A stretch of DNA of 8,985 nt from JAJPJG01 sp034667645 (GTDB taxonomy: Bacteria > Verrucomicrobiota > Verrucomicrobiia > Chthoniobacterales > Chthoniobacteraceae): NCBI GenBank assembly GCA_034667645.1, contig JAXDQV010000038.1, forward strand, positions 1-8,985. The letters are read 5' to 3'. The translations under genes were made by a program, and so were the position numbers. Shown here one piece after another: positions 1 to 7,361 of the stretch; within the stretch, counting starts at the first letter, position 1; each line of letters begins with the position of its first letter. The notes under the pieces were generated by a model that had not been told where the DNA came from, made no database searches, and saw nothing but the letters and a program-made list of their open reading frames with translations.

Positions 1-311
1 GCGAACGGTTTGGTGAGATAATCGTCGCAGCCCGACTCGAGGCCTTTGACGCGCTCATCGACGGAGCGTTTCGCGGTGAGCGCGATCACGGGGGTCTGAA
101 TTTTTTCGCGGCGCAAATTTGCGATCAGCTTGAGTCCGTCGAGATGCGGCAGCATCAGGTCAATGATCGCGGCGTCGTAGCTTTCCTGAAGGCCGAGGTG
201 GAGTCCCTCGCGTCCGTCCGGCGCGTGATCCACTGCGAAGCCCGCTTCCTTTAAACCGCGCATCACAAACGCGGCGATCTTCTGGTCATCCTCCACGAGC
301 AATAAACGCAT
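1..311 (-). CDS. Response regulator, OmpR/PhoB-type receiver domain (C-terminal part beyond left edge)
   Basis: This is the first 103 residues of a two-component response regulator, cut by the window edge. The receiver-domain landmarks are all visible: an acidic pocket in VEDD (residues 6-9), the phospho-acceptor Asp51 in IIDLMLPHLDG, the switch Thr79 in ALTAK and the invariant Lys101 in LTKPF. The missing C-terminal half should be a winged-helix DNA-binding domain, because the spacing and wording of the receiver are those of the OmpR/PhoB subfamily. The N-terminal pattern (GLKEAGFAVDHAPDG) recalls heavy-metal regulators of the CusR/CopR/SilR group. That would suit the nearby copper/silver pump, but this specificity is inference. 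The ATG at 311 was chosen because the protein begins directly with the first receiver strand (MRLLLVEDD); no Shine-Dalgarno sequence precedes it. A sensor kinase would be expected beyond the left edge. The gene is divergent from the glycosyltransferase pair. Confidence 0.93.
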   Translation of the reverse strand, partial: MRLLLVEDDQKIAAFVMRGLKEAGFAVDHAPDGREGLHLGLQESYDAAIIDLMLPHLDGLKLIANLRREKIQTPVIALTAKRSVDERVKGLESGCDDYLTKPF

Positions 312-418
312 GCGTGCATTGTTAGACGCGAAAGCCTGCCCGGGCAATCGATGGCTGATTACAAATCGCTAATGAAGGCGTCAGTGAAGGGCAATCGCGC
401 CGCGCGTTAGTTGCCGCC
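312..418. promoter_or_regulatory. Divergent intergenic region with a 10-bp palindrome
   Basis: This 107-bp gap separates the divergently read response-regulator gene and the glycosyltransferase pair, so promoters for both should lie here. I could not identify a convincing -35/-10 pair on either strand. The only clear sequence feature is the perfect palindrome TGCCCGGGCA at 337-346, centred about 30 bp upstream of the regulator start. It could be an operator, but palindromes of this GC-rich kind also occur by chance, and OmpR-type regulators more often bind direct repeats. No Shine-Dalgarno sequence precedes either start codon. Confidence 0.35.
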
Positions 419-1948
419 GTGACGCTCCAGGGCTCGGTTCATCGAGAACGTATTTTTTGGCTGCTTTGCCTGCCCGCGCTCATCGCCGGGTTGATCGCGC
501 GCGTCGCTCTCGAGCTTCATTTTCCTTACGCCTACCTGCAGGCCGACTCGGCGGATTTTCTGATCACCGCGGAGCGTTTGATGATCCATCACGAACTCGT
601 GCTGCACGGAAAAAAGGTCTTTTTGACTCCGGTCCTTTTTACGCTGCCGTTCCTGGTGCGGTTGCCAGCGCTGCTGGTCATTCCCGCGATGCAACATCTG
701 CTCGGCTTGCTTTTGACGGTCATGACCGGCGCATTGGTGCGGCTCTGGTTTGCGCATTGGCGCTGGTTCATAGTTCCCGTCACGCTTCTCGCTGCGCTGA
801 ACCCCGCGTCGCTCTGGTATGAGCATGCGCTGCTCGCGGAATTTCATTTTTTATTCTGCATCACGGGTCTTGCTCTGGTCGGATCGGTCTTTGCGCGTGA
901 GCCGACACGCCGGCATTTTATCTGGCTCCTGGTCGCTCTTTTTCTGACTGCAGGTTCACGTCCTGAAGGCAAACTTTTCCTCCCGTTTGCGCTTCTGCTG
1001 GTGATTCTCACGTATTTCGGCCAAGGCCGGATTTTCTGGCAGCGAGTGGCGGTGACGCTGGCCGCGAGCGCAGTGATCTGGCTGAGCGGGCGGAGCACGC
1101 AAGCCGGATTGTTGCTTTACGCCACCGTGCTGCCGCTGGCGCCGGACGTGCCGAAAAGCGCGCCGGACTTCGCCCCATTCATCAATCCGTTGCGCGATCA
1201 ATATCGAGCCGAGGGAGAGACCGTGCGCCTGAAGATGACCACGGCGGAGAAGGCAGTGAACGAGATCGTGCAGCGCTATTTTTCCACGCAGAAAAACCGG
1301 GGCGAGCTGCGCGGGTCAGAGCGGGATGTGTCGGGATTTTGTCAAAGGCTCGCGGTGGAAGCGATGCTTCACAAACCGTGGCTTTTGCCGGCGATCGCCG
1401 TCAACAAGCTGATCGCCGGCTGCAAAAGTCCCTCGAGCGGCGGCTATACCGAATATTGGGTGCGCACCAAACAATACGATTCCTTCACGCATAAAAAATG
1501 GCTGACGGAATTGCTGCCAGGCCTGACCGGCGAGAAAATTACCACGGACGAGCAGGCGATCGATTTCGTTGCGAGAAAATATCAACCTTTGCAACCGGAC
1601 TGGTTCGAGGTGTTACAGCGCGGTTGGAATACGATGACCATCCGTTATCGCGTAGGGAATGTTGAGGCCCGGGCCGGTGCGCTGCGCGCATTGCCACTGT
1701 TTTTTTGGATCGCGTTGGTCGGTGGCATTGTCGGCACTGTTCGTCCGCTTTGGCGGGTGCACGTGGCGTGGCTGCTCGGATTGCTGGGCGTTTGGTTTCT
1801 CGTCTTGCTGACGGGGGTGGTGAATCCGCGCTACCGTTTTGCGTTCGAGCCGTTTTGCCTGATCTACATTTTTCTGCTGGTGGATTCGATCTGGCTTTTC
1901 GCCGAAGCGACATTCCGAAAACACCTGACGGAACGACCCACGACCTGA
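419..1948 (+). CDS. Multi-pass membrane glycosyltransferase, GT-C fold (PMT/ArnT-like)
   Basis: The 509-residue product looks like an inner-membrane GT-C glycosyltransferase that moves a sugar from a polyprenyl-phosphate donor to an acceptor on the periplasmic side. About ten hydrophobic segments are visible, seven or so before residue 225 and three after 424. The first extracytoplasmic loop carries the expected acidic residues (D43, D46 in QADSADF, then E52). A further E141 lies in LLAEFHF, an RPEG signature at 181-184 precedes a helix, and NPRYRF (469-474) comes just before the last helix; all are typical of the PMT_2/ArnT group. Between about residues 235 and 420 lies an unusually long soluble segment without recognised motifs. 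The start is GTG at 419; no in-frame start codon lies between it and the upstream stop at 356-358, and the first helix begins about ten residues later. Acceptor and sugar cannot be read from sequence. The next gene starts three bases after this stop, so the two are surely co-transcribed. Confidence 0.8.
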   Translation: MTLQGSVHRERIFWLLCLPALIAGLIARVALELHFPYAYLQADSADFLITAERLMIHHELVLHGKKVFLTPVLFTLPFLVRLPALLVIPAMQHLLGLLLTVMTGALVRLWFAHWRWFIVPVTLLAALNPASLWYEHALLAEFHFLFCITGLALVGSVFAREPTRRHFIWLLVALFLTAGSRPEGKLFLPFALLLVILTYFGQGRIFWQRVAVTLAASAVIWLSGRSTQAGLLLYATVLPLAPDVPKSAPDFAPFINPLRDQYRAEGETVRLKMTTAEKAVNEIVQRYFSTQKNRGELRGSERDVSGFCQRLAVEAMLHKPWLLPAIAVNKLIAGCKSPSSGGYTEYWVRTKQYDSFTHKKWLTELLPGLTGEKITTDEQAIDFVARKYQPLQPDWFEVLQRGWNTMTIRYRVGNVEARAGALRALPLFFWIALVGGIVGTVRPLWRVHVAWLLGLLGVWFLVLLTGVVNPRYRFAFEPFCLIYIFLLVDSIWLFAEATFRKHLTERPTT

Positions 1949-1951
1949 CGC

Positions 1952-2902
1952 ATGGATCGTTCCGAAAAGCCGGCTCGCTCTCTAACCATCGGCATCCCTT
2001 GCTTCAATGAAGCGCAAACAATCGGGAAAGTGGTGGATGACTTTCGTCGCGTTTTTCCGGAGGCCCGCATTTTGGTGGTTGATAACGCGAGCACCGATCA
2101 AACGGGCGCGGTTGCACGCCAGCACGGCGCCCAAGTCATCGTCGAACCGCGTCCTGGCAAAGGTCTTGCAGTGCGCCGGCTATTTTGCGCGGCGGATACG
2201 GACTATCTGATCATGGTGGATGGCGACGACACCTATCCTGCCGAGGAGGCGCTGAAGCTGCTGGCCGTGGCGGAAGCGCAGGGGAGTGACACTGTTGTGG
2301 GCTGCCGCACCAGTTCCGATGAGGACGCCTTTAAATCCGGTCACACTTGGGCCAACCGCATCCTTTCCCGAGCGATCACGATTGCCTTTGGGACACCCTG
2401 CGGCGACCTGTTTTCTGGCTATCGACTGTTTAACAGGGTGTTTTATACCACCGTCCCGCTCCAGTCCACGGGCTTTGAGGTGGAAACCGAAATGACGCTG
2501 CAGACGCTGGACAAGGCGTATCTCCAGCACAATGTGATGGTCGATTTTCGCAGTCGTCCCGCCGGCTCGAGGTCGAAACTCAGGACGGTGCGCGACGGAG
2601 TCCGGGTGCTGCGGTTGCTGCTTGGCGTCCTAAAGGATTTCAAGCCTCTCGCCTTTTTTTCCGTGGTGGCGCTTGGTTTTTTACTACCCGCCCTCGCTGC
2701 CGGCTCGTTCCCGATCCTCGATTACATGCGCTACCGGTATATTTATCACGTGCCGCTGGCGATTTTGGCCACGGGCTTGGTGCTGTTGGCTGGATTGGCC
2801 ATCGTGCTTGGGCTGATGATGAGCACCATCGGTCGCTTTGGCCGCGAGCGCGCCCTTTTGGCGATTCGATCCGCATCCCAGAGTCCCGCAGCTCAGCGAT
2901 AG
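1952..2902 (+). CDS. Membrane-anchored GT2 glycosyltransferase, polyprenyl-phosphate sugar synthase-like
   Basis: This 316-residue protein is a family 2 glycosyltransferase of the dolichyl/polyprenyl-phosphate glycosyltransferase type. It should transfer a nucleotide-activated sugar to a lipid phosphate on the cytoplasmic face. The GT-A domain fills about residues 10-215. The opening strand ends in IPCFNE (15-20), the nucleotide-binding DNASTD is at 44-49, and the metal-binding DGDDTYP is at 90-96. DLFSGYRLF (152-160), GFEVETEM (174-181) and the basic PAGSRSKLRTVRDG stretch (203-216) match the acceptor side of this group. Two helices near 232-253 and 266-291 anchor the C-terminus. The ATG lies three bases after the upstream stop, so translation is probably coupled to the GT-C gene. 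The pairing suggests that this enzyme makes the lipid-linked donor used by its neighbour. The sugar, and whether the target is protein, lipid A or another glycan, are unknown. Confidence 0.88.
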   Translation: MDRSEKPARSLTIGIPCFNEAQTIGKVVDDFRRVFPEARILVVDNASTDQTGAVARQHGAQVIVEPRPGKGLAVRRLFCAADTDYLIMVDGDDTYPAEEALKLLAVAEAQGSDTVVGCRTSSDEDAFKSGHTWANRILSRAITIAFGTPCGDLFSGYRLFNRVFYTTVPLQSTGFEVETEMTLQTLDKAYLQHNVMVDFRSRPAGSRSKLRTVRDGVRVLRLLLGVLKDFKPLAFFSVVALGFLLPALAAGSFPILDYMRYRYIYHVPLAILATGLVLLAGLAIVLGLMMSTIGRFGRERALLAIRSASQSPAAQR

Positions 2903-2943
2903 TTAAAGTTGTTGACCTCGCCCGGGCCAAACTTTCCTGACCG

Positions 2944-5900
2944 TCACTCGGCCGCGGGCAAAGAGCGCCGACGCCAGATCACGAAGATCACCGGATAAAG
3001 CAGCAGTTCCAAAATCGCGCTCGTGACCACGCCGCCGATCATCGGCGCGGCGATGCGCTTCATCACGTCGGCGCCGGCCTGGGTGGTGGGAGACCACATG
3101 ATCGGGAGCAGCCCGAAGAGGATCGCGCAAACGGTCATGATTTTCGGCCGAATGCGCTGCACGGCGCCTTCTTTCACGGCGTCGTAGAGATCGGACATTG
3201 AGCGCATTTTTCCCGCCGCAACGAATTTCTCCCACGCGTGATCGAGGTAAAGCAACATCACGACGCCCGTCTCCGCGTCGAGCCCGGCGAGCGCAATGAG
3301 ACCGACCCAGACCGCGACGCTCATGTTGTAGCCGAGGAGGTAAATCGTCCAAAACGCGCCAACAAGCGAGAATGGCACCGCCAGTAAAACGATGACCGTT
3401 TTCGTGAGGGATTTCGTGTTCAGGAAGATGAGCATGAAGATGAGCGCGAGCGTGAAGGGGATGAGAACGGCGAGCCGTTTTTCCGCCGCCTTGAGATTTT
3501 CGAATTGCCCGGCCCACTGAAAATAAGAGCCGGTAGGGAACTTCACTCGCTCGCGCAAGCGGACCGACGCTTTCTCGACGTAGCCGCCGATGTCTGCGGT
3601 CGTGACGTCGAGGGTAACGAATCCGACGAGCTGGCCATTTTCGTTGCGAATCGAGGGCGGCCCGGTTTTGAAATTGATGTCCGCGAGCATCGAGATTGGG
3701 ATGTGCGCGAGCGTGGAAGCGGTGCCGGTCATTGCCGGAGCGGCGACGAGCACACGTTTCAGCGCGTCGAGATCTTCGCGAAAATCGCGCGCATAGCGGA
3801 CGCTGATCGGATAACGCTCGCGTCCTTCGACGGTGGTGGTGATGGTCTTGCCGCCGATCGCGGTTTCGATGACGTCGTTCACATCGCCGACGCGCAAACC
3901 GTAACGGGCGGCGGCCTGGCGGTTCACGTCGAAATCGAGGAAATAGCCGCCGGTGGGGCGCTCGGCGGAAACGCTGCGCGTATCCGGCAAATCGCTGAGC
4001 GCTTTTTCAATCTCCACCGCGACGTTTTCGATTTGCTTCAAGTCCGTGCCGAAAACCTTGATGCCGAGCTTGGTGCGGAATCCCGTCGTGAGCATGTCGG
4101 TGCGCGTCTGGATTGGCATCTGGATCTGATTCACCATGCCGGGCGTGCGGACGTATCGATTCAGTTCGTCGAGCAATTTTTCCCATGTCATGCCGGCGCG
4201 CCATTGCTCGGGCGGCCTGAGTTTCACCACCGTCTCGAACATCGAAAGGGGCGCGGGATCGGTCGACGTTTCCGCCTGTCCGGCTTTGCCGAACACTGTT
4301 TCGACTTCTGGAATCTGGCGCAGCATCCGGTCCTGGATTTGCAAAATGCGCGTCGCTTCGTTGATCGACATGCCGGGGATCGCGGTCGGCATGTAAAGGA
4401 TGTCACCTTCATTGAGCGGCGGCATGAATTCCTTTCCGAGCCGCACGTAGGGAAAGATCGTTGCGGCGAGGATGAGCAGCGCCGAGATGAGGGTGATTGC
4501 GCGATGGCGCAGGACGAAATCGACAAACGGACGATACGCCCAAATCAAAAAACGGTTCACCGGGTTCTTATTCTCGGGCGTGATTTTTCCGCGGATCAAC
4601 CAGACCATCAGCACCGGCACGAGCGTGACGCCGAGCAGCGCGGCGAAAAACATCGAGAACGTTTTGGTAAATGCGAGTGGCTTGAATAAACGACCCTCCT
4701 GCGCGGCGAGCGAGAAGACCGGGATGAAGCTGACCGTGATGACGAGCAGTGAGAAAAAAAGCGGACGGCCGACGGATTTCGCCGCGTCGATGATGACGCG
4801 CGTGCGCTCGGGATTATCGGGCTCGCGTCCGTGCTCGTCGCGGAAATGCTCGAGCGCCTTGTGGGCGTTTTCCACCATGATGATTGCCGCATCGACCATC
4901 GCGCCGATGGCAATCGCGATTCCGCCGAGCGACATGATATTGGAAGTCAGCCCGAGCCACATCATCGGCACGAATGAGAGCACTATGGCGATCGGCAGCG
5001 TGATGATCGCGACCAGCGCCGACCGTGCATGCCAGAGGAAAACCAGGCAGACCAGCGCGACGACGATGGCTTCCTCGATCAACTTTTCGCGCAGTGTGCC
5101 GATCGCGCGTTTGATGAGTCCGCTGCGGTCATAAGTCGGCACGATTCGCACGCCATCGGGGAGCGACGTTTTGATTTCATCGAGCTTCCTTTTGACACCG
5201 TCGATCACGTCGAGCGCATTCTCGCCGTAACGCATCACGACGATCCCGCCGACCGTTTCGCCGCGGCCATCGAGCTCCGCGACGCCGCGCCGCATGTCGC
5301 CGCCGAGATGCACAGTCCCGACGTCTTTCACACAAACTGGAGTGCCGTTTTGAACCTTAAGCACGACGTCCTCGATATCGGCGACGCTTTTGATGTAGCC
5401 GCGCCCGCGGACATAATACTCCGTCGTCGAGACCTCGAAAATCTTGCCGCCGACGTCGGCGTTGCTCATCCGGACGGCGCTGATGACATCCGCGAGCGGA
5501 ATGCCGCGGGCGACCAGAGCGTTGGGATCGATATCGATCTGATATTGCTTTACGAAACCCCCGACCGCGGCGACTTCGGCGACGCCTTTGACGGATTCGA
5601 GCGCGTAACGGAGATGCCAGTCCTGCAGCGAACGCAGCTCGGCGAGATCGTGTTTTCCGGTATCATCGACCAGCGCGTATTCGTAAACCCAGCCGACGCC
5701 GGTGGCGTCCGGGCCGATGACCGGATTGACGCCTTCGGGCAGCGAACCCCGGACCGAGTTCAGGTATTCGAGGACCCGAGAGCGCGCCCAATAGATATCC
5801 GTCCCGTCTTCGAAGATAATATAAACGAAGGACTTCCCGAACATGGATTCGCCGCGCACGAACTTCACCTTCGGTGCGGCAATGAACCGCGTGGTGATTG

Positions 5901-6102
5901 GATAGGTAACTTGATCCTCGACCAGGTCGGGCGAACGCCCTTCCCAATCTGTATAAACAATCACCTGCACGTCGCTCAGGTCCGGAATCGCATCCAGCGG
6001 CGTCTTCCGCAGCGCAAAAACGCCGCCCGCCACGGCAAAGAGCACGCAGACGATGACGAGGAATTTGTTGCGCGCGCTCGCCTCGATGATGCGTTCGATC
6101 AT
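2944..6102 (-). CDS. cusA: Heavy-metal RND efflux pump inner-membrane subunit, Cu(I)/Ag(I) type
   Basis: This 1052-residue protein is a full-length HME-RND transporter (E. coli CusA has about 1047 residues). It is the proton-driven inner-membrane trimer of a CusCBA pump that exports metal from periplasm or cytoplasm through the outer membrane. The N-terminal helix is followed by the family signature DAIPDLSDVQVIVYTDWEGR (37-56). Transmembrane segment 4 carries GGIAIAIGAMVDAAIIMVEN, with the proton-relay Asp404. The other relay residues are Glu944 in LDAETGVVML and Lys987 in RIRPK. The three methionines that bind Cu(I)/Ag(I) in CusA are all present: M571 in YMPTAIPG, M621 in PLSMFET and M670 in TDMLTTG. 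They sit two residues below the numbers I recall for E. coli (573, 623, 672). This argues for copper/silver rather than Zn/Co/Ni. Membrane methionines M390, M402, M409, M484, M499 and M1014 also align with the relay pairs of CusA. The start overlaps the cusB stop (ATGA). Confidence 0.96.
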   Translation of the reverse strand: MIERIIEASARNKFLVIVCVLFAVAGGVFALRKTPLDAIPDLSDVQVIVYTDWEGRSPDLVEDQVTYPITTRFIAAPKVKFVRGESMFGKSFVYIIFEDGTDIYWARSRVLEYLNSVRGSLPEGVNPVIGPDATGVGWVYEYALVDDTGKHDLAELRSLQDWHLRYALESVKGVAEVAAVGGFVKQYQIDIDPNALVARGIPLADVISAVRMSNADVGGKIFEVSTTEYYVRGRGYIKSVADIEDVVLKVQNGTPVCVKDVGTVHLGGDMRRGVAELDGRGETVGGIVVMRYGENALDVIDGVKRKLDEIKTSLPDGVRIVPTYDRSGLIKRAIGTLREKLIEEAIVVALVCLVFLWHARSALVAIITLPIAIVLSFVPMMWLGLTSNIMSLGGIAIAIGAMVDAAIIMVENAHKALEHFRDEHGREPDNPERTRVIIDAAKSVGRPLFFSLLVITVSFIPVFSLAAQEGRLFKPLAFTKTFSMFFAALLGVTLVPVLMVWLIRGKITPENKNPVNRFLIWAYRPFVDFVLRHRAITLISALLILAATIFPYVRLGKEFMPPLNEGDILYMPTAIPGMSINEATRILQIQDRMLRQIPEVETVFGKAGQAETSTDPAPLSMFETVVKLRPPEQWRAGMTWEKLLDELNRYVRTPGMVNQIQMPIQTRTDMLTTGFRTKLGIKVFGTDLKQIENVAVEIEKALSDLPDTRSVSAERPTGGYFLDFDVNRQAAARYGLRVGDVNDVIETAIGGKTITTTVEGRERYPISVRYARDFREDLDALKRVLVAAPAMTGTASTLAHIPISMLADINFKTGPPSIRNENGQLVGFVTLDVTTADIGGYVEKASVRLRERVKFPTGSYFQWAGQFENLKAAEKRLAVLIPFTLALIFMLIFLNTKSLTKTVIVLLAVPFSLVGAFWTIYLLGYNMSVAVWVGLIALAGLDAETGVVMLLYLDHAWEKFVAAGKMRSMSDLYDAVKEGAVQRIRPKIMTVCAILFGLLPIMWSPTTQAGADVMKRIAAPMIGGVVTSAILELLLYPVIFVIWRRRSLPAAE

Positions 6103-7361
6103 TGCGTTGCGACCACTGCCGGTTGCTCGAACGACTTGACCGCGCCCTGCACTTTGCTCTCGGCGTCGATGAGAAAGTTGGCGCTGGCGACGACGCGTTC
6201 GCCTTCCTCAAGGCCGCCCTGCACTTCGTAGTCGTCGCCGAATTTGCGGCCCAGCGCGACGAGGCGCGGTTCGAGTTTGCCTTCGCCTTTGTCCACAAAA
6301 ACGAAGTTGCGCGACCCGGTCGGCATGATCGTGCTCACGGGGACGGTCAGGCCTTCTCCCATGTCCATCACGAGCTCCGCGTTGACATACATGCCGGGCC
6401 GCAGCTTCAGGTCCGCATTGGGGACGTCGATGCGCGCTTTGCCCGTGCGCGTTTGCTCGTTGAGAAATGGATTGATGAGGCCGATTTCGCCCTCGAATTT
6501 TTCGCCCGGATAAGAAGCAGAAGTAACCGAGATTTTCTGAGCCTTTTGCAACATCGGCAGCTCGGTTTCGAATAAATCCATCCAGACCCAGACGGTGGAA
6601 AGATCGGCCACATCCACGAGATGATCGCCCACCGCGACCTTCCGCCCCTGATCCACGGGCACGCTTTCCACCACCCCTTTGAACGGCGAGTAAAGCGTTA
6701 GGAATTCCGATGGCTTTCGCGATTTCTCAAGCTCGGCGATCTGGATGTCGGTCACGTTCCACTGCGCCAGCCGCAGTTTTGCGGAATCGATGAGTCGCTG
6801 TGTGCTCGCACGTGTCTCAGCTGTGGCGGCCGAGTCCCGGGCATTGAGCAGGTTTACAAACTCACGGGAGGTGGTTAGTAAATCCGGGCTGTAGATCGTG
6901 AGCAGCGGCTGATTTTCCTCCACCAGTTCGCCTGGCGAAGTGACGTGGAGTTTCTGCACGTAGCCGTCCACGCGTGCGACGAATTCCCAGTGCCTTGCCT
7001 TGTCAGGCTCGACAACGCCGACACTGCGAATCGAGTGATGAAGCGGCTTCCGGGTCGCCGCCGCATACGTCACGCCGATCTGCTGCTGACGTTCAACAGG
7101 GACATTAAAACTTTGCGATGCACCGGGCGACGGGAGATGGTTCTTCGTGCCATCTTTCATCACCGGCACGAGACTCATGCCACAGATCGGACACTTGCCG
7201 TCCGGATCCTGCGAGCGCACAGATGGGTGCATGGCGCAGGTGTAATAATCGACGTTCGGATCCGTTTTCCGCGTGGTGCTTTTGCTGCATCCGCTCAGGA
7301 AGGTGACCGCGAGCAGCGCTGCGATGAGTGCAGCGAGTAGAGACATATGTTTGGTGTTCAT
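6099..7361 (-). CDS. cusB: RND efflux periplasmic adaptor, CusB-like lipoprotein with N-terminal heavy-metal-binding domain
   Basis: This 420-residue membrane-fusion protein should bridge the inner-membrane pump and the outer-membrane channel and hand metal to CusA. The signal peptide ends in the lipobox LSGC (22-25), so Cys25 is probably lipidated. A heavy-metal-binding domain follows at about 39-66 (YYTCAMHPSVRS, then CPICGMSLVP), with likely ligands Cys42, Met44, His45, Cys57, Cys60 and Met62. The first half of the lipoyl/barrel-sandwich domain is near 126-158 (VDGYVQKLHV, then LLTIYSPDLL). A helical hairpin spans about 160-215, and the returning half is at 220-252 (LYSPFKGVV). The beta-barrel runs to about 332 (including RPGMYVNAEL). 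The membrane-proximal domain ends with ANFLIDAESK, a hallmark of CusB-type adaptors. Both ends overlap the neighbouring genes by four bases (ATGA), so the three subunits are translationally coupled. No Shine-Dalgarno sequence is seen. A second Met at codon 6 is a possible but less likely start. Confidence 0.95.
   Translation of the reverse strand: MNTKHMSLLAALIAALLAVTFLSGCSKSTTRKTDPNVDYYTCAMHPSVRSQDPDGKCPICGMSLVPVMKDGTKNHLPSPGASQSFNVPVERQQQIGVTYAAATRKPLHHSIRSVGVVEPDKARHWEFVARVDGYVQKLHVTSPGELVEENQPLLTIYSPDLLTTSREFVNLLNARDSAATAETRASTQRLIDSAKLRLAQWNVTDIQIAELEKSRKPSEFLTLYSPFKGVVESVPVDQGRKVAVGDHLVDVADLSTVWVWMDLFETELPMLQKAQKISVTSASYPGEKFEGEIGLINPFLNEQTRTGKARIDVPNADLKLRPGMYVNAELVMDMGEGLTVPVSTIMPTGSRNFVFVDKGEGKLEPRLVALGRKFGDDYEVQGGLEEGERVVASANFLIDAESKVQGAVKSFEQPAVVATQ

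Noticed and set aside
407..1948. Minus-strand and other plus-strand open frames overlapping the GT-C gene, such as 407-847 and 1539-1913
   Set aside because: Their products are polar, Arg/Gln-rich and without domains, whereas the 419-1948 frame shows membrane helices and GT-C motifs.
2903..2943. Possible bidirectional terminator between the convergent glycosyltransferase and cusA genes
   Set aside because: AAAGTT at 2905-2910 and AACTTT at 2930-2935 could pair, and GCCCGGGC lies between, but the stem is only about six to eight weak pairs. It is not followed by a clear U-run in either direction.
3505..6231. Long plus-strand open frames at 3505-4689 (394 codons) and 5029-6231 (400 codons) opposite cusA, the second running into cusB
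   Set aside because: They lie wholly antisense to cusA and the end of cusB, whose protein sequences match the family along the full length. Their products are rich in Arg, Asp and His and have no recognisable domain, as expected for the mirror of a GC-rich coding frame.
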